Assembly: GCF_028554725.1 (NCBI RefSeq)
Contig: NC_071667.1
Coordinates: 36,165,501 to 36,229,500 of the forward strand
Direction of reading: 5' to 3'
Length of the DNA stretch: 64,000 nt
Source of the DNA: Zeugodacus cucurbitae
Lineage: Eukaryota > Arthropoda > Insecta > Diptera > Tephritidae
Position numbers and translations under genes: made by a program. The notes beneath the pieces were generated by a model, which was not told the DNA's origin, ran no database searches, and saw only the letters and a list, made by a program, of their open reading frames with translations. Numbering within the stretch: the first letter of the stretch is position 1; each line of letters starts with the position of its first letter. Of this stretch, positions 43,089 through 54,004 are shown piece after piece.

Positions 43089-43793
43089 CGAGGGCTGCTA
43101 TATATATTTCTGGCCTAGGCAACACTAAGTGTTGCCAGGTGCAATCTGACATTTCCATTGGAAAGTTTGACATTTTTTAGCATAACATCACTCAGAACGT
43201 TTTGTCATTTTATCGTGAATTGTTTTATTTGCAGGGAATTAAAAAATTCATCTCGGCCAAAAAATGGAATTAACTCGTGAACATTTTCGTGCGATCATTT
43301 TTCACAACTTTCGACGTGGATTATCGCGACAAGAGTGCATCGATGAACTAAAATCTTTGTATGGCTATGAAGCACCATCCAAGCGCCGTGAAAAACTGGT
43401 ACAACGAATTCAATCGTGGCCGACGCTCGCTCAAAGACGAATTCCGTGAAGGTCGTCCAAAACAGCCGTTGTGCCAGAAAACGTCGATGCCGTACGTGAA
43501 CTGATAATGCAAGACCGTCATGTAACATACCTTCAGATAGAGGCATGCCTATGCATTTCTCCCACCAGCATACATTCGATATTGCATGAACACCTGGCCG
43601 TAAAAAAGGTTTGTTCTCGTAGATCCCGCACAATTTGACAATCGCTCAAAAAAAGTGCTTCGAAATTTGATTTGAGCGCATGTAAAAGTGTATAAATCTT
43701 GATGGAGAATATTTTGAAAAACAATAAAACCATTTTCGTTGATAAATATTCCTATTTTCATTATTAGGTCAGAAATATATATAGCAGCCCTCG
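43089..43793 (+). mobile_element. Mariner element, internally deleted, intact ends
   Basis: 705 bp. Inverted ends CGAGGGCTGCTATATATATT at 43089 and its complement ending at 43793 match for about 24 bp, flanked by TA on both sides (43087-43088, 43794-43795). Contains only the N-terminal part of transposase. Clean ends suggest it moved recently or was cross-mobilised. Confidence 0.82.
43264..43640 (+). pseudogene. Mariner transposase N-terminus (catalytic part lost)
   Basis: Starts MELTREHFRAIIFHNFRRGL, then QECIDELKSLYGYEAPS: the helix-turn-helix DNA-binding region of mariner transposases. Frame changes follow near 43380 and 43450; later pieces VDAVRELIMQDRHVTY and CISPTSIHSILHEHL are readable near 43483 and 43553. 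None of the three catalytic Asp positions is present, because about 600 bp of the usual 1.3-kb element is missing. Confidence 0.78.
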
Positions 43794-43835
43794 TATAACT
43801 TCTTCCGCGCGTAGTGACTCCACGCACTCTTTTTT

Positions 43836-44390
43836 TTGGAGCAACATCCCCCAACCGCTAGAGATGTAATATTTGAATTCAAGGACAGATTTCATGATGT
43901 TAGCTGGTTGGTAAAAGTGGTTTACATATCTGATATTTTTGAATTTTTAAATAATCTAAACATGGCATTGCAAGGTAACAATATAACAATATTTAAAGTG
44001 CAAGACAAAGTGGAAGCTGCAACGCGCGGAGATAGGGAACTTTCAAACATTTAGTAATTATGTGAAATACAAAAAGAGTATAACATTACTGCATTGCCAC
44101 ATGACATCTTAACTCAATTTAAAGAACATTTATTAGAGCTGGAGAGGAATCTTCAAGAATATTTTCCTCCAATCAATGGCAACAAAGCTTGGATAAGAAG
44201 CCCATTTACATTCAAGTTAGATTCCGAAACAAATTTTCCAGATTCAGATGTCGATTCGTTGATTGAACTGTCAACTGATACAGCATTCAAGTATACATTT
44301 GACGAAAGGACAGTGTGAAAATTACCGGGTAATGGCAAAACTAAGTTTGGGAAGCACTGCCATAGATCATATACTCTATGGGCGCTAGAG
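43836..44390 (+). pseudogene. hAT (Buster/ZBED-like) transposase, second part
   Basis: Continues the transposase of 41190-41810: VIFEFKDRFHDVSWLVKVVY, ISDIFEFLNNLNMALQG and ITIFKVQDKVEAATR at 43870-44020, a stop near 44053, then LPHDILTQFKEHLLELERNL, QEYFPPINGNKAWIRSPF and FPDSDVDSLIELSTDTAFKY to 44318. The insertion-domain layout (hydrophobic 'LNMALQG', then 'AWIRSPF') fits ZBED-type hAT proteins. The C-terminal dimerisation domain is not found; a DINE-1-like copy follows. Confidence 0.72.
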
Positions 44391-44782
44391 TATTGTGCAA
44401 AGTTTTATTTCGCTATCTTCATTGGTTCCTTATGTATATAATATTAAGTGAAGGAATAAGATGGAATTCAAAATTGAGTTATATTTTCCACACGTGTCAT
44501 CGGGGTGTCAAGAAAATATTATATACCGAATTTCATTGAAATCTGTCAAATAGTTTCTGAGATATGGTATTTGACCCATAAATTGGAAGGTGTACAAACT
44601 TTCATTAGGATATCTCCATTTTCAGGCATCCGGATTTCAAATTTACTCGTCACCCTGATAACTTTGGTATATATGACTGTATATCTAACTCTTTTAGTTT
44701 TAGGTGTTCCAAACAACCATTATGTGAACAAACCTATTATACTCTCTTAGCAACTTTGTTGCGAGAGTATAACAATTGTCAA
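44391..44782 (-). repeat. DINE-1-like repeat, copy 6 (internally deleted)
   Basis: Reverse-oriented: GAATTCAAAATTGAGTTATA (44464), ACCGAATTTCATTGAAATCT (44524), then a jump to GCATCCGGATTTCAAATTTA (44626), AACAACCATTATGTGAAC and the 5' palindrome TAGCAACTTTGTTGCGAGAG (44750). Confidence 0.65.
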
Positions 44783-44796
44783 TGAATTCTTTGCTA

Positions 44797-45004
44797 AATG
44801 CAAACACAAGTCGAAGAGATATTCATGAGAAACGAACGGGACATTCTTTCAAAAAAAACCAACAAGTGTTCTTCTTGGAATATTCTGGCATATATTCATG
44901 TTTTGAATGGCACAGATCTAATTGGAAATAAAAATTTTCATGCAAATGAGTTCACGAGAAATTTAACAAGTTGGTATATTTTCATTACTTCAAAGAAAAA
45001 ATAA
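44797..45004 (+). repeat. Inverted repeat arm, left
   Basis: About 208 bp whose reverse complement occurs at 46150-46354 with moderate divergence. Shared words include AATGCAAACACAAGTC, GAACGGGACATT, GCATATATTCATGTTT, CATGCAAATGAGTTCA and TTGGTATATTTTCA. A DINE-1-like copy lies between the arms. Confidence 0.6.
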
Positions 45005-45905
45005 ACAAGTAAGGAAAGGCTAAGTTCGGGTGCAACCAAACATTTTATACTCTCGCAATTTATTGATGAAATTTTATTATGAAAACACACAAATTTACCC
45101 ACAAATTTGGCATGAAGTTTAATAGAATAGGGAAAATCGTCATATAAGTATAGATATGAGGGCTGACGTAATTCCTGAACCGATTTCATTAGTTTTCACC
45201 AGCAAGGTACACTATATCCAAGACTATACGCTCACTTAATTTAGCTAAGATATCTCACATATTAACCAATACATACATACATATGTATATGCGGAATAAA
45301 GCCCACCGTATTTGTGAAAAACCTATAATTAGATATATGGGAGCTAGAGATGTTATGACCCGATTTTAATAATTTTTGAAGCAGAGAGAATTCAAAATTG
45401 AGTTATTATATGAAAAGTAGTCGTGTTTCTGAACCGATTTCGCCCATTTTTATCCGTGTTATCACGGTGTCAAGAAAATATTATTCACCGAATTTCATTG
45501 AAATCTGTCGAGTAGTTCCTGACATATGGGTTTTGACCCACAAGTGGACGATGCCACGTCCATTTCATTTTCCATTTTGTAAAAAAAATCTGAGCGCAGC
45601 TTTGTTCTGCAATTTTAGTAATTTTCAACCTAACCTTTGCAAAGGAAGTGAGAGTGGTTATTATCCGATTTCAACTATTTCGTGGTGTATGGTACGTAAG
45701 AGAACCGACTGCAGAAAGTTTGGTTTATATAGCTTCATTGGTTAGCGAGATATATACAAATAACCGATTTTGGGCGGGGCAACGCCCACTGCCCTCATAC
45801 AAATATGCCCCTTCCTTGTGTGATCCTTTATTCCAAATTTTACTTTTTATAACTTTTATTATTTTTATTTTACTTTTATAACTTTATTTATGGCTTAGTT
45901 ATGAC
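45005..45905 (-). repeat. DINE-1-like repeat, copy 7 (complete 3' end)
   Basis: Starts CAAGTAAGGAAAGGCTAAGT, hairpin GTTCGG-GTGCAA-CCAAAC (45026-45043, one mismatch), and ACTCTCGCAATTTATTGATG. Runs through GTAATTCCTGAACCGATTTC to GGGCGGGGCAACGCCCACTG (45773) and ends near GGCTTAGTTATGACAC. Confidence 0.7.
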
Positions 45906-46149
45906 ACGGCGGTGGCTTTTCCTGGCTACATGGGACGAGTACTGGGGAAGATTCAACACTTTTTTCACTTCCTCTTGGTTAATGTTGTTGTTGCAATATT
46001 TTTTATATTTTTCCGCAACTCTTTCAAGCAAATTTTTGGGTTTTTTATCTACCTATTGTAATATTTAAGAAAAATCCCAAAGTGAAAGCTCTGAAAGTTT
46101 GCCTCCAGAGTTCTTCAGCTTAATATTAAAAAATTTGGACACCTATTTT

Positions 46150-46354
46150 TAATATTTTTCTTTGAAAATATACCAATTGGTTAAATTTCTCATGAACTCA
46201 TTTGCATGACAATTCTGATTTCTAATTAATTCGAAACATGAATATATGCCTGCATATCCCCAGAGGAACACGTGTTGGTTTTTTTTTCTAATAATGTCCC
46301 GTTCATTTCTTATGAATCTCTTTTAGACTTGTGTTTGCATTTTGCAAAGAATTC
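46150..46354 (-). repeat. Inverted repeat arm, right
   Basis: Partner of 44797-45004. Its outer end abuts the first readable gag sequence of Gypsy G2 at about 46355. Confidence 0.6.
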
Positions 46355-46953
46355 GTTCACAATTGATTTTTATTGTTTTTGCTTATTCGAGGCCTGGCAC
46401 ATCAGAAATAGCCAGAAATAACATGAAATCAGCGCTTAACATTTTTAAAGGAAAAATTCCCGAGCCAATGAAGATTATATTGATTTGTAGAAATCCAAAC
46501 ACACTGGAAGAAGCAATGGAAATCCTTTTCCAAGCAGGCTACGCATATAATGGCAACGAGACCAAACAAATCGAAAATGAGCCACGAAATAGAAATTTTA
46601 ATAAACAAAACTACAAAAATGATAACGGAAATAATTCTAATTCAAAAAGACCAAATTCAAATTTTCAATATAGACATAATTTTAATTCTAATAATTATCA
46701 CAGACAAAATATCCAATATAAACCTAATTATAATTCGCAAGAAAATTATCCTAGACAAAATTTTCAATATAGGCCTAACAATAATTCAAACCAACAAAGA
46801 AATCTTTATAGCTCTTATAATACACCCCATACAAGTCACCAGCAAAATAATCAACCAGAACCTATGGACGTAAATGTTTTCCAAAACGTCAAAAAACAAC
46901 CAACATATGAAAATTTTCAATTTCCAGCCTCACGGGAAAATTACCACATATAA
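46355..46953 (+). pseudogene. Gag C-terminal part of Gypsy G2
   Basis: The open frame contains SEIARNNMKSALNIFKGKIP and TLEEAMEILFQAGYAYNG, then a long Asn/Gln/Tyr-rich tail with repeated NFQYR and NY units (about residues 80-180). This low-complexity basic tail replaces zinc knuckles in this group. Start codon unknown because the 5' end is replaced by the inverted repeat arm. Confidence 0.65.
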
Positions 46954-47420
46954 CAGTAAAATCTAAATTAGGCTACTTAAAATTTTTAATTGATACAGGA
47001 GCTTCACATTCAATTATTAATCCAGACATATGCCACCCAAAATGGAATATACCAACGAATGAAATAACTATTAAAACTCTACAGCATATAATCAAAATAA
47101 ATAAAAAAGTTCGTATCCCTCTTTTTGAAGAACTAGGTAGTAAGGACGTACCAATTGAATTTTTTATTTGTAACTTCCATAATTTTTACGATGGATTGAT
47201 AGGAAATAATATTTAAAAGCCATTAGGAGCAATAATAAATTTAAACGACGATGTAATCATTATAGGTGAAAATAAAATACCTTTAATATATGGAGATCAA
47301 CAAGTGGAACATCATTTTGGAAAACTAGGAATATATCAAGTTGAATTACCAGTAGAGTGCAAAGAAGGATTAGTGTACAAAAACGATATTTTTCAAACGA
47401 TAAAAGTCTAGAAATATTAG
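46954..47420 (+). pseudogene. Protease of Gypsy G2
   Basis: YLKFLIDTGASHSIINPDIC near 46977 carries an intact DTGAS aspartic protease site; FYDGLIGNNI near 47188 is the second conserved block, followed by a TAA stop near 47214 and then PLGAIINLNDDVIIIGENKI. One stop breaks the frame. Confidence 0.7.
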
Positions 47421-47429
47421 AAGGCATAT

Positions 47430-49150
47430 ATGAAGCAGATAACAATAAATTTTAGTGGAAACACCCCAAAAATAATAAAATTTTCACCTTTTAAAATTGA
47501 AAACGCTAATACAAAAAATTTTTGCATATATAATGTAGGAGAGGAAACCCAACAACTTCCAATTTCGGAACAAATAAGAGTTGAACACCTCAATAGCGAA
47601 GAAAAAATATTACAGTTAATAAACAAATAAACAGATTTAACTTTTACCAATGCAATAAAGCATGAAATAAGGACTGTGAATAACATTCCAATTAATACGA
47701 AAACTTATCGATACCCATACATTCATAAGAAAGAAGTGGGTAGACAAATTAAAGAAATGTTGAATGCCGGAATAATCAGACCCAGCCATTCACCATATTC
47801 AGCTCCAGTATGGATTGTACCGAAAAAACTGGATGCAAGCGGAAAGAAAAATAGGAGATTGGTGGTTGACTATCGTAAGCTAAACGAAGTCACCATTGAT
47901 GATAAATACCCCATTCCCAACATCGACGAAATTTTGGAGAAATTGGGAAGGTGTCAATATTTTACGACCCTTGATCTTGCTAAAGGCTTCCATCAGATTG
48001 AAATAAATGAAAAAGGTATTCCAAAAACCGCATTTAACGTAGAAGGCGGCCACTACGAGTTCCTTCGTATGCCGTTTGGACTAAAAACAGCCCCAGCCAC
48101 TTTTCAAAGGCTGATGAATAATGTCCTAGGTGATTTTATTAATAAAATTTGTCTCGTATACCTCGATGACATAATAATATTCTCAACCTCACTTCAGGAA
48201 CATTTGGAATCTATAACAAAAGTATTTAACGTTTGAAAGAAGTAAATTTAAAGATCCAGTTAGATAAAAGCGAATTTATGAAAAGAGAAACTAGTTTTTT
48301 AGGGCATATAGTAACTAAATCAGGAATAAAACCAAACCCAGATAAAATTTTATGCGTACAAAAATTTCCATTACCAACAACCCAAAAACAAATTAAGCAA
48401 TTCTTAGGTCTCGCAGGATATTACCGCAAATTTTATAAATAAAATTTGTCTCGTATACCTCGATGACATAGTAATATTCTCAACCTCACTTCAGGAACAT
48501 TTGGAATCTATAACAAAAGTATTTAACGTTTGAAAGAAGTAAATTTAAAGATCCAGTTAGATAAAAGCGAATTTATGAAAAGAGAAACTAATTTTTTAGG
48601 GCATATAGTAACTAAATCAGGAATAAAACCAAACCCAGATAAAATTTTATGCGTACAAAAATTTCCATTACCAACAACCCAAAAACAAATTAAGCAATTC
48701 TTAGGTCTCGCAGGATATTACCGCAAATTTTATTAATAAAATTTGTCTCGTATACCTCGATGACATAATATTCTCAACCTCACTTCAGGAACATTTGGAA
48801 TCTATAACAAAAGTATTTAACGTTTGAAAGAAGTAAATTTAAAGATCCAGTTAGATAAAAGCGAATTTATGAAAAGAGAAACTAGTTTTTTAGGGCATAT
48901 AGTAACTAAATCTGGAATAAAACCAAACCCAGATAAAATTTTATGCGTACAAAAATTTCCATTACCAACAACCCAAAAACAAATAAAGCAATTCTTAGGT
49001 CTCGCAGGATATTACCGCAAATTTATTAAAGACTACTCTAAAATTGCACTACCAATCACAAAGTATTTAAAGAAAGACGCTAAAATTGATGTTAAGGATC
49101 CTGATTATAAAGAAAGTTTTGATACTCTAAAAAAATTATTAACTAATTCC
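47430..49150 (+). pseudogene. Reverse transcriptase of Gypsy G2 with triplicated palm segment
   Basis: 47676-48236 is open: NAGIIRPSHSPYSAPVWIVP, LVVDYRKLNEVTIDDKYPIP, YFTTLDLAKGFHQIEI (first palm Asp), MPFGLKTAPATFQRLMNNVL, and the catalytic CLVYLDDIIIFS near 48150. A one-base frameshift at FNV follows. Then the block LDKSEFMKRETSFLGHIVTK...QFLGLAGYYRKF occurs three times (48233, 48530, 48824). After the third copy the connection continues KDYSKIALPITKYLKKDAK. Confidence 0.85.
48140..49023 (+). repeat. Tandem triplication inside Gypsy G2 RT
   Basis: Three head-to-tail units of about 294-297 bp: about 48140-48434, 48435-48729 and 48730-49023. They differ at only a few bases (for example three bases missing at ATAATATTC near 48765, AGT versus AAT near 48590). 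All share the same one-base frameshift (TTTAACGTTTGA), so the frameshift came first. The YLDD catalytic motif is in each unit, though the third has lost a codon. Confidence 0.9.
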
Positions 49151-49640
49151 CTGTCTTGGCATATCAAGACTTCAATAAAAAGTTTGTTTTGCAAACGGAT
49201 GCAAGCAACTTTGCAGTGGGAGCAGAGCTGTCCCAAGATGGACATCCTATTTGTTTTGCTAGTAGAACACTTAATGATCATGAGCAAAACTATAGTACTA
49301 TAGAAAATGAATTACTAGCAATTGTATGGGCTACTCAACAATTGAGACCATATTTGTTCGGCAGGCGATTTCTGATAGAAACGGATCATAGACCCTTAAC
49401 GTGGATATTTTCTATTAAAGAACCGAATTCTAAATTGGTCCGATGGAGACTTCGTTTACAAGAATATGATTATGAAATAAAATATAAGAAAGGAGTTTAA
49501 AATGGTAATCCAGATGCCTTATCAAGAGTTGAAATAAATATTAATGAAGAAACCCAAAATTCTGAAATGGATGAAACTGCCGAGATGACTCAGAATGAAA
49601 ATATCATTTTAGAAACTAATTACCCAATAAATTTCTATCG
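49150..49640 (+). pseudogene. RNase H of Gypsy G2
   Basis: After a frameshift near 49155: FVLQTDASNFAVGAELSQDG (Asp), NYSTIENELLAIVWATQQL (Glu), FLIETDHRPLTWIF (Asp), and after an in-frame TAA at 49498, NGNPDALSRVEI (Asp). All four catalytic residues can be seen; two breaks inactivate it. Confidence 0.8.
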
Positions 49641-50959
49641 ACAGCAAATAATTTAAAAAAAAAACTGTATCAGGATCAATAAAAAATCAGGAAAAATAAA
49701 AAACGAAAATATTTTTAAAAATAAAAGAAAAACATAAACTGCAAAAATATTCGACGAACAAACACTTATCACTATAATAAAAAACCATTTTAATCCTAAT
49801 AAGACTAATGCCATATTCACTACAAATGAATCTTTATGTAATATTTTCAATGAAACATTCAAGAAATATTTTAACGATAATAGGCAATTCAAAATCATTA
49901 GATGTAAAAAGCTACTAGAAGATATCACAGATGAAAATCAGTTAACAGAAAAAATCGAAAACACAAGCGAAATAATCACTGAGGAATAAATGAAAACTTT
50001 GCTGAAATGAAAACAATAATCTATCACCCCCAACTAAGAATACGAATAACCCAATATATAAATAACTGCGATATTTGTAACAAGGAAAAATATGACAGGC
50101 ACCCAATCGAACAAGAATATAAAATAACTGAAACTCCCGAGAAACCTGGAGAAATTATTCACGTAGATGTTTTTTATAGTTTACAAAAAAAACTCTTTTT
50201 AACGTTTATCGACAAATTCTCGAAATTTGCGCAGGCAATTAAAATTAAAAATAGATCTTGAATAGAATTTAAATTAGCCCTAACGCAGTATTTATCAATA
50301 GTAGGAAATATAAAGAAATTGGTTGTAGATAATGAACTAGGTTTTAAAGCTCTGCCTCTATTGGTATTTCTTAGAGAACAAGAAATTTAGATACATTACA
50401 CGTCAAATAATAATCATACATCTAACTCAGATGTAGAGAGGTTACACAACACTCTAAATGAACATATTAGAATTTTAAAACATGATCCTAATAAAGATAC
50501 AGAAAATACAGAAAAAAAATATATAAAATAATTATGTTTTATAACAATACAATCCATTCAAGTACAGGAAAGAAACCAATTAATTCTAGAAATGGAAATA
50601 TAGACCCAAGCGAATATCAAATAATTAGAGAACGAATAATAAATAATAAAGAAAAAGCTATTAATAAACTCAACAAAACACGCGAAAATGTAGAAATTCA
50701 GACAGGCCCTGTTTATTTAAAGGATGAAAGAGGAGGTAAAAACCATTCTAAATTTCGAAAAATAACCGTCATCGAATTAGATAATGAACACGTTATAACA
50801 GATCAAGGACTAATAAACGCAATAGGGAAAGGACTTAAATTTGTAGTAGGGACAATGGATAGTGATGACGAAAAAGAAATTATAGACAAAATTCAAACTC
50901 TAGAAAAAAGTAAGACTGAGACAATGACCGCCCTAAACGAAATGAATTATTATTATTAA
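49641..50959 (+). pseudogene. Integrase of Gypsy G2 (broken)
   Basis: Zinc-binding YINNCDICNKEKYDRHP near 50060, first core Asp in EIIHVDVFYS near 50155, LTFIDKFSKFAQAIKI near 50197 then TAG, second Asp in KLVVDNELGFK near 50318, and catalytic Glu in NSDVERLHNTLNEH near 50427. The last open stretch is 50534-50959: NNTIHSSTGKKPIN and the C-terminal YLKDERGGKNHSKFR. At least three stops. Confidence 0.8.
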
Positions 50960-51106
50960 CCCAAACGATTACCCTCCTCCCGCCCAACCGACGCGTGGGG
51001 CGCAGTCCGCATACGAGCGGAATTTGCCGAGTCTAGAAAGGCAAGAGATTTTTAAGCGTCCGGTTCTCAAACTGCTCAGCTACAGAAACAAACATTTCAA
51101 CAGCTG

Positions 51107-52935
51107 AGAATTAAAAATTTATAAAAACTAAAAGTTATAAATTTCTGAATATTACTTATTGAGAGAAGACAAAATAGTTTTTTTGATGCTAAATATTGAG
51201 TCAGATGGATCAAATGTGCTGGAATGTGAATTAAAATCATGACATATTCGGCGGAATGGTTCATTTAACTCAAAATTTGTTCTAGAAGATTTTAGAAATA
51301 ATGGTCTAAACTGCCTGGATGAACGCAATGGGACATTAAACTTAATATCAGACAAAAGGAATGAACTACAAACTAAACCATTCAGAAGTTTTACTAGGAA
51401 TATTATACCTAGCATTTCTCTGCGACTAGTGAGTGTGGGAAGATTTATAAGTTTTAAACGACTAGTATACGGGGGAAGATTCAATCTTGAATCAGAATGT
51501 AAGTGGCCTAAAGCAAAAAGTAAAAATTGTTTTTGAACGGACTCAAGCTTATCAGAATGGGATTGATAGCTAGGATTCCATACCACAGAACCATACTCCA
51601 ATATAGGCCTTACCAATGTTGTAAAAAGAATTTTAGTAATATACGGATCATTAAATTCTTTAGACCAACGTTTAACAAAGCTAAGAGCACCTTTAGCTTT
51701 TAAGACAATTGAATTTACATGAGAATTAAAATTTAGTTTAGGGTCCATATTAACTCCTAAATCAACAAAGCTAAAAACTTGCTCTAAACTGAAGTTATTT
51801 ATTACATAGGGAGAAAGATCAACAGTTCTACGGGAAAAGGACATCGTTTTACATTTTTTAAGATTCAGTGGCATATCATTTTTGTGACACCAAGTAACTA
51901 AATTATTTAAATCCGATTGCAACTCAGTCCTTTCGTTTTGAGAAGTATATGATTTAAAAAGTTTTACATCATCCGCATATAATAAAATTTCTGAAAACTT
52001 AATTACTGAAGGTATATCATTGATGAACAACAAGAACAGAATCGGGCCGAGATGACTACCCTGTGGAACCCCTGAAGTGACACTAATTAAATCGGATAAT
52101 GTATTATTAAATAAAACTTGTTGTTTTCTGTTAGTAAGATATGAGGATACCCATTCAAGTAGTCTTGGTTGAAAACCAAGAAGATCCAGTTTTTGCAAAA
52201 GAATTGAGTGGTTTACTCTATCGAATGCTTTACTAAAGCCTGTATATATAACATCAGTATTCTTATTATCCCTAAAACCCATTGACACATGGTTTACAAA
52301 TTCAAGCAAGTTTGTTACTGTAGATTTCCCTTTACAAAATCCATGCTGAGAAAATGAAATTAAAGGAGAGATTAAGAAAGTTATTTGGTCAGTGACAATA
52401 GCTTCAAAAAGTTTGGATATAGCTGACATTTTAGCTATCCCCCTATAGTTCTCAACAGATGATCTAACTCCACTTTTATGCAAATGTAATATAAAAGAGT
52501 TTTTCCACATTGACGGAAAAATACCTTGTTTAAGAGATAGGTTAAAAAGCTTAGTTAAGGGCAGATAGATATATTTTGCACAATTTTTAAGAAAGCTTGA
52601 GGGAATCATATCAGGGCCATATTTAAACGAATTAACGTAACTTAATAATTTAAGACATCTGTTTCAGAAATAATTGGTGTATTAATTACAGTACTCGGAC
52701 ATAACACTTGATATGGCACATTCATAGGGTTGTTTGAACAATAATTGGATTTGAAGAATTCTGCAAACATATTAGAAATAATATAATTATCACATGACAT
52801 TGTTGATTTATATTTCATCGCGGACGGAAAATTGGAAATCCTGCGTTTGGAGTTAACGAAACCATAAAACAATTTCGGATTACGAATAATATTATTTTTT
52901 ACTTTGATTATGTAGTTTTTATAACATTTTTTGTT
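51107..52935 (-). mobile_element. Jockey/CR1-like non-LTR element inserted in G2 env
   Basis: Minus-strand, 5'-truncated. Carries the C-terminal part of the linker and a complete RT. The 3' end lies near 51107 in an AT-rich stretch; no long poly-A is obvious. GAATT occurs at both edges (51109 and about 52940), a possible short target duplication. Confidence 0.8.
51152..52609 (-). pseudogene. Jockey/CR1-like reverse transcriptase (485-codon open frame)
   Basis: Target-primed reverse transcriptase. Motifs: MIPSSFLKNCAKYIYLPLTK, SVENYRGIAKMSAISKLFEA near residue 50, QHGFCKGKSTVTNLLEFVNH, YTGFSKAFDRVNHSILLQKL (first palm position reads Gly-Phe where Asp is usual, YTDFSKAFD), VPQGSHLGPILFLLFINDIP, and catalytic ILLYADDVKLFKS near residue 212. 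A C-terminal region ending IFSIKKTILSSLNK follows. A frameshift near 52630 separates it from the upstream MFYGFVNSKRRISNFPSAMK frame (52872-52642). The Asp loss in the palm suggests it is inactive, besides the truncation. Confidence 0.82.
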
Positions 52936-53966
52936 ATCTAGGGAATTCTATAGAAAATAAATTATTAAATATCACAAACCATATTAACAAACAACAGAAA
53001 ACTATTCAAAAATATATAAATAATTTTAAAACCGAAATCCAAAACAAAATTCTCAATTTAGAAGACGAAACAAATTTCCTCGAAAATATTTTTCAGATTA
53101 ATAACGATATCAACTTGTTAATAGACCACGTAAATGAAATAGGACACGTCATTTTTAATTCAAAACTAGGAATAATTCCATCAGACATATTGACAACTGA
53201 AGAATTCAATTTTATAAACCAAACAGAACCTTACCTACATACAAAAGTATCCGTTACATATAAAGAAAAGTTAGTAGTTTTGACATTAAGCATCCCAAAA
53301 TTTTTAAATGAAACATTCGCTGAAGTTGTATTTGAACCACTACCAAACATCCAAAATAAAGCTGTAATTTTAAACAAAAATACTGTCTTAATATATAAAA
53401 ATGAAATATATGAACCGAAAACTTTAGAATATAAGAAACTAACAAATATAAATGATAACTGCTTAACAAACATTGTAAAAAATTTAGAACCTAATTGTAA
53501 TATGACTACAATGCAAAACCAAGAAGGAAAAGAAATTTATCCAGGCTTACTTATATTTAAGAATTACCATGATAAAATTATTACCAATTGTGAAAAACCA
53601 CGAATATTTGAAAATTTAAAAACATTTCTGATAAAGTATGATAATTATAAAATAAATGTGAAAGAAATGTTTATCCTAAACAACCTAACATTAAGAGTTA
53701 AGGAAAATAATATATCACTCCCGAATTTAAATCTTAACGAAATACATTTTAACGAAACAATAAAGGCTGTAAAACGTAATCTTTTTAGAAATGCTATAAT
53801 AAACACTGGGAGTAATATAGGAATACTAATGATTTTTACCTGTACTATTATTATAATCTGTATAAAAAACAATAACAGAACTTATGTAATCTCTTCGTCG
53901 GAGCCTCAGGCTAACGGTGGGGGAGTTATGATATCCACTTCACCATCACACAAAACATTAATATAA
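52936..53966 (+). pseudogene. Envelope remnant of errantivirus-type G2 (C-terminal half)
   Basis: In frame from about 52950, with an open Met-led stretch 53115-53966. Features: a coiled-coil-like Asn/Ile/Lys-rich stretch near 52960-53110, potential N-glycosylation sites, Cys pairs near 53460 and 53590, and a single membrane-spanning segment near 53810-53865 followed by a short basic tail. This is the transmembrane-subunit part of an insect retroviral envelope (F-like, fusion type). The surface-subunit half and the cleavage site are absent, replaced by the jockey-like insertion. The reading frame runs into the apparent 3' LTR, as in other errantiviruses. Confidence 0.75.
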
Positions 53967-54000
53967 ACATACACGTATGTATGTTTACATACATGTACAC
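53914..54000 (+). promoter_or_regulatory. Polypurine tract and start of 3' LTR of G2
   Basis: GGTGGGGG at 53916-53923 precedes AGTTATG, the same arrangement as the polypurine tract and AGTTATC LTR start of G1 at 35217-35231. The LTR is cut by piggyBac at 54000 and would resume at 56007. Confidence 0.6.
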
Positions 54001-54004
54001 TTAA
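54001..54004. repeat. piggyBac TTAA target duplication, left
   Basis: TTAA directly before CCCATCTTTA. Partner at 56003-56006. Confidence 0.75.

Noticed and set aside
44798..45004. 68-codon frame as a gene
   Set aside because: It lies entirely in an inverted repeat arm and its partner arm at 46150-46354 is not open in the matching frame.
48140..49023. CRISPR-like array or satellite
   Set aside because: Units are about 295 bp, without spacers, and encode part of a reverse transcriptase; it is a tandem duplication inside G2.
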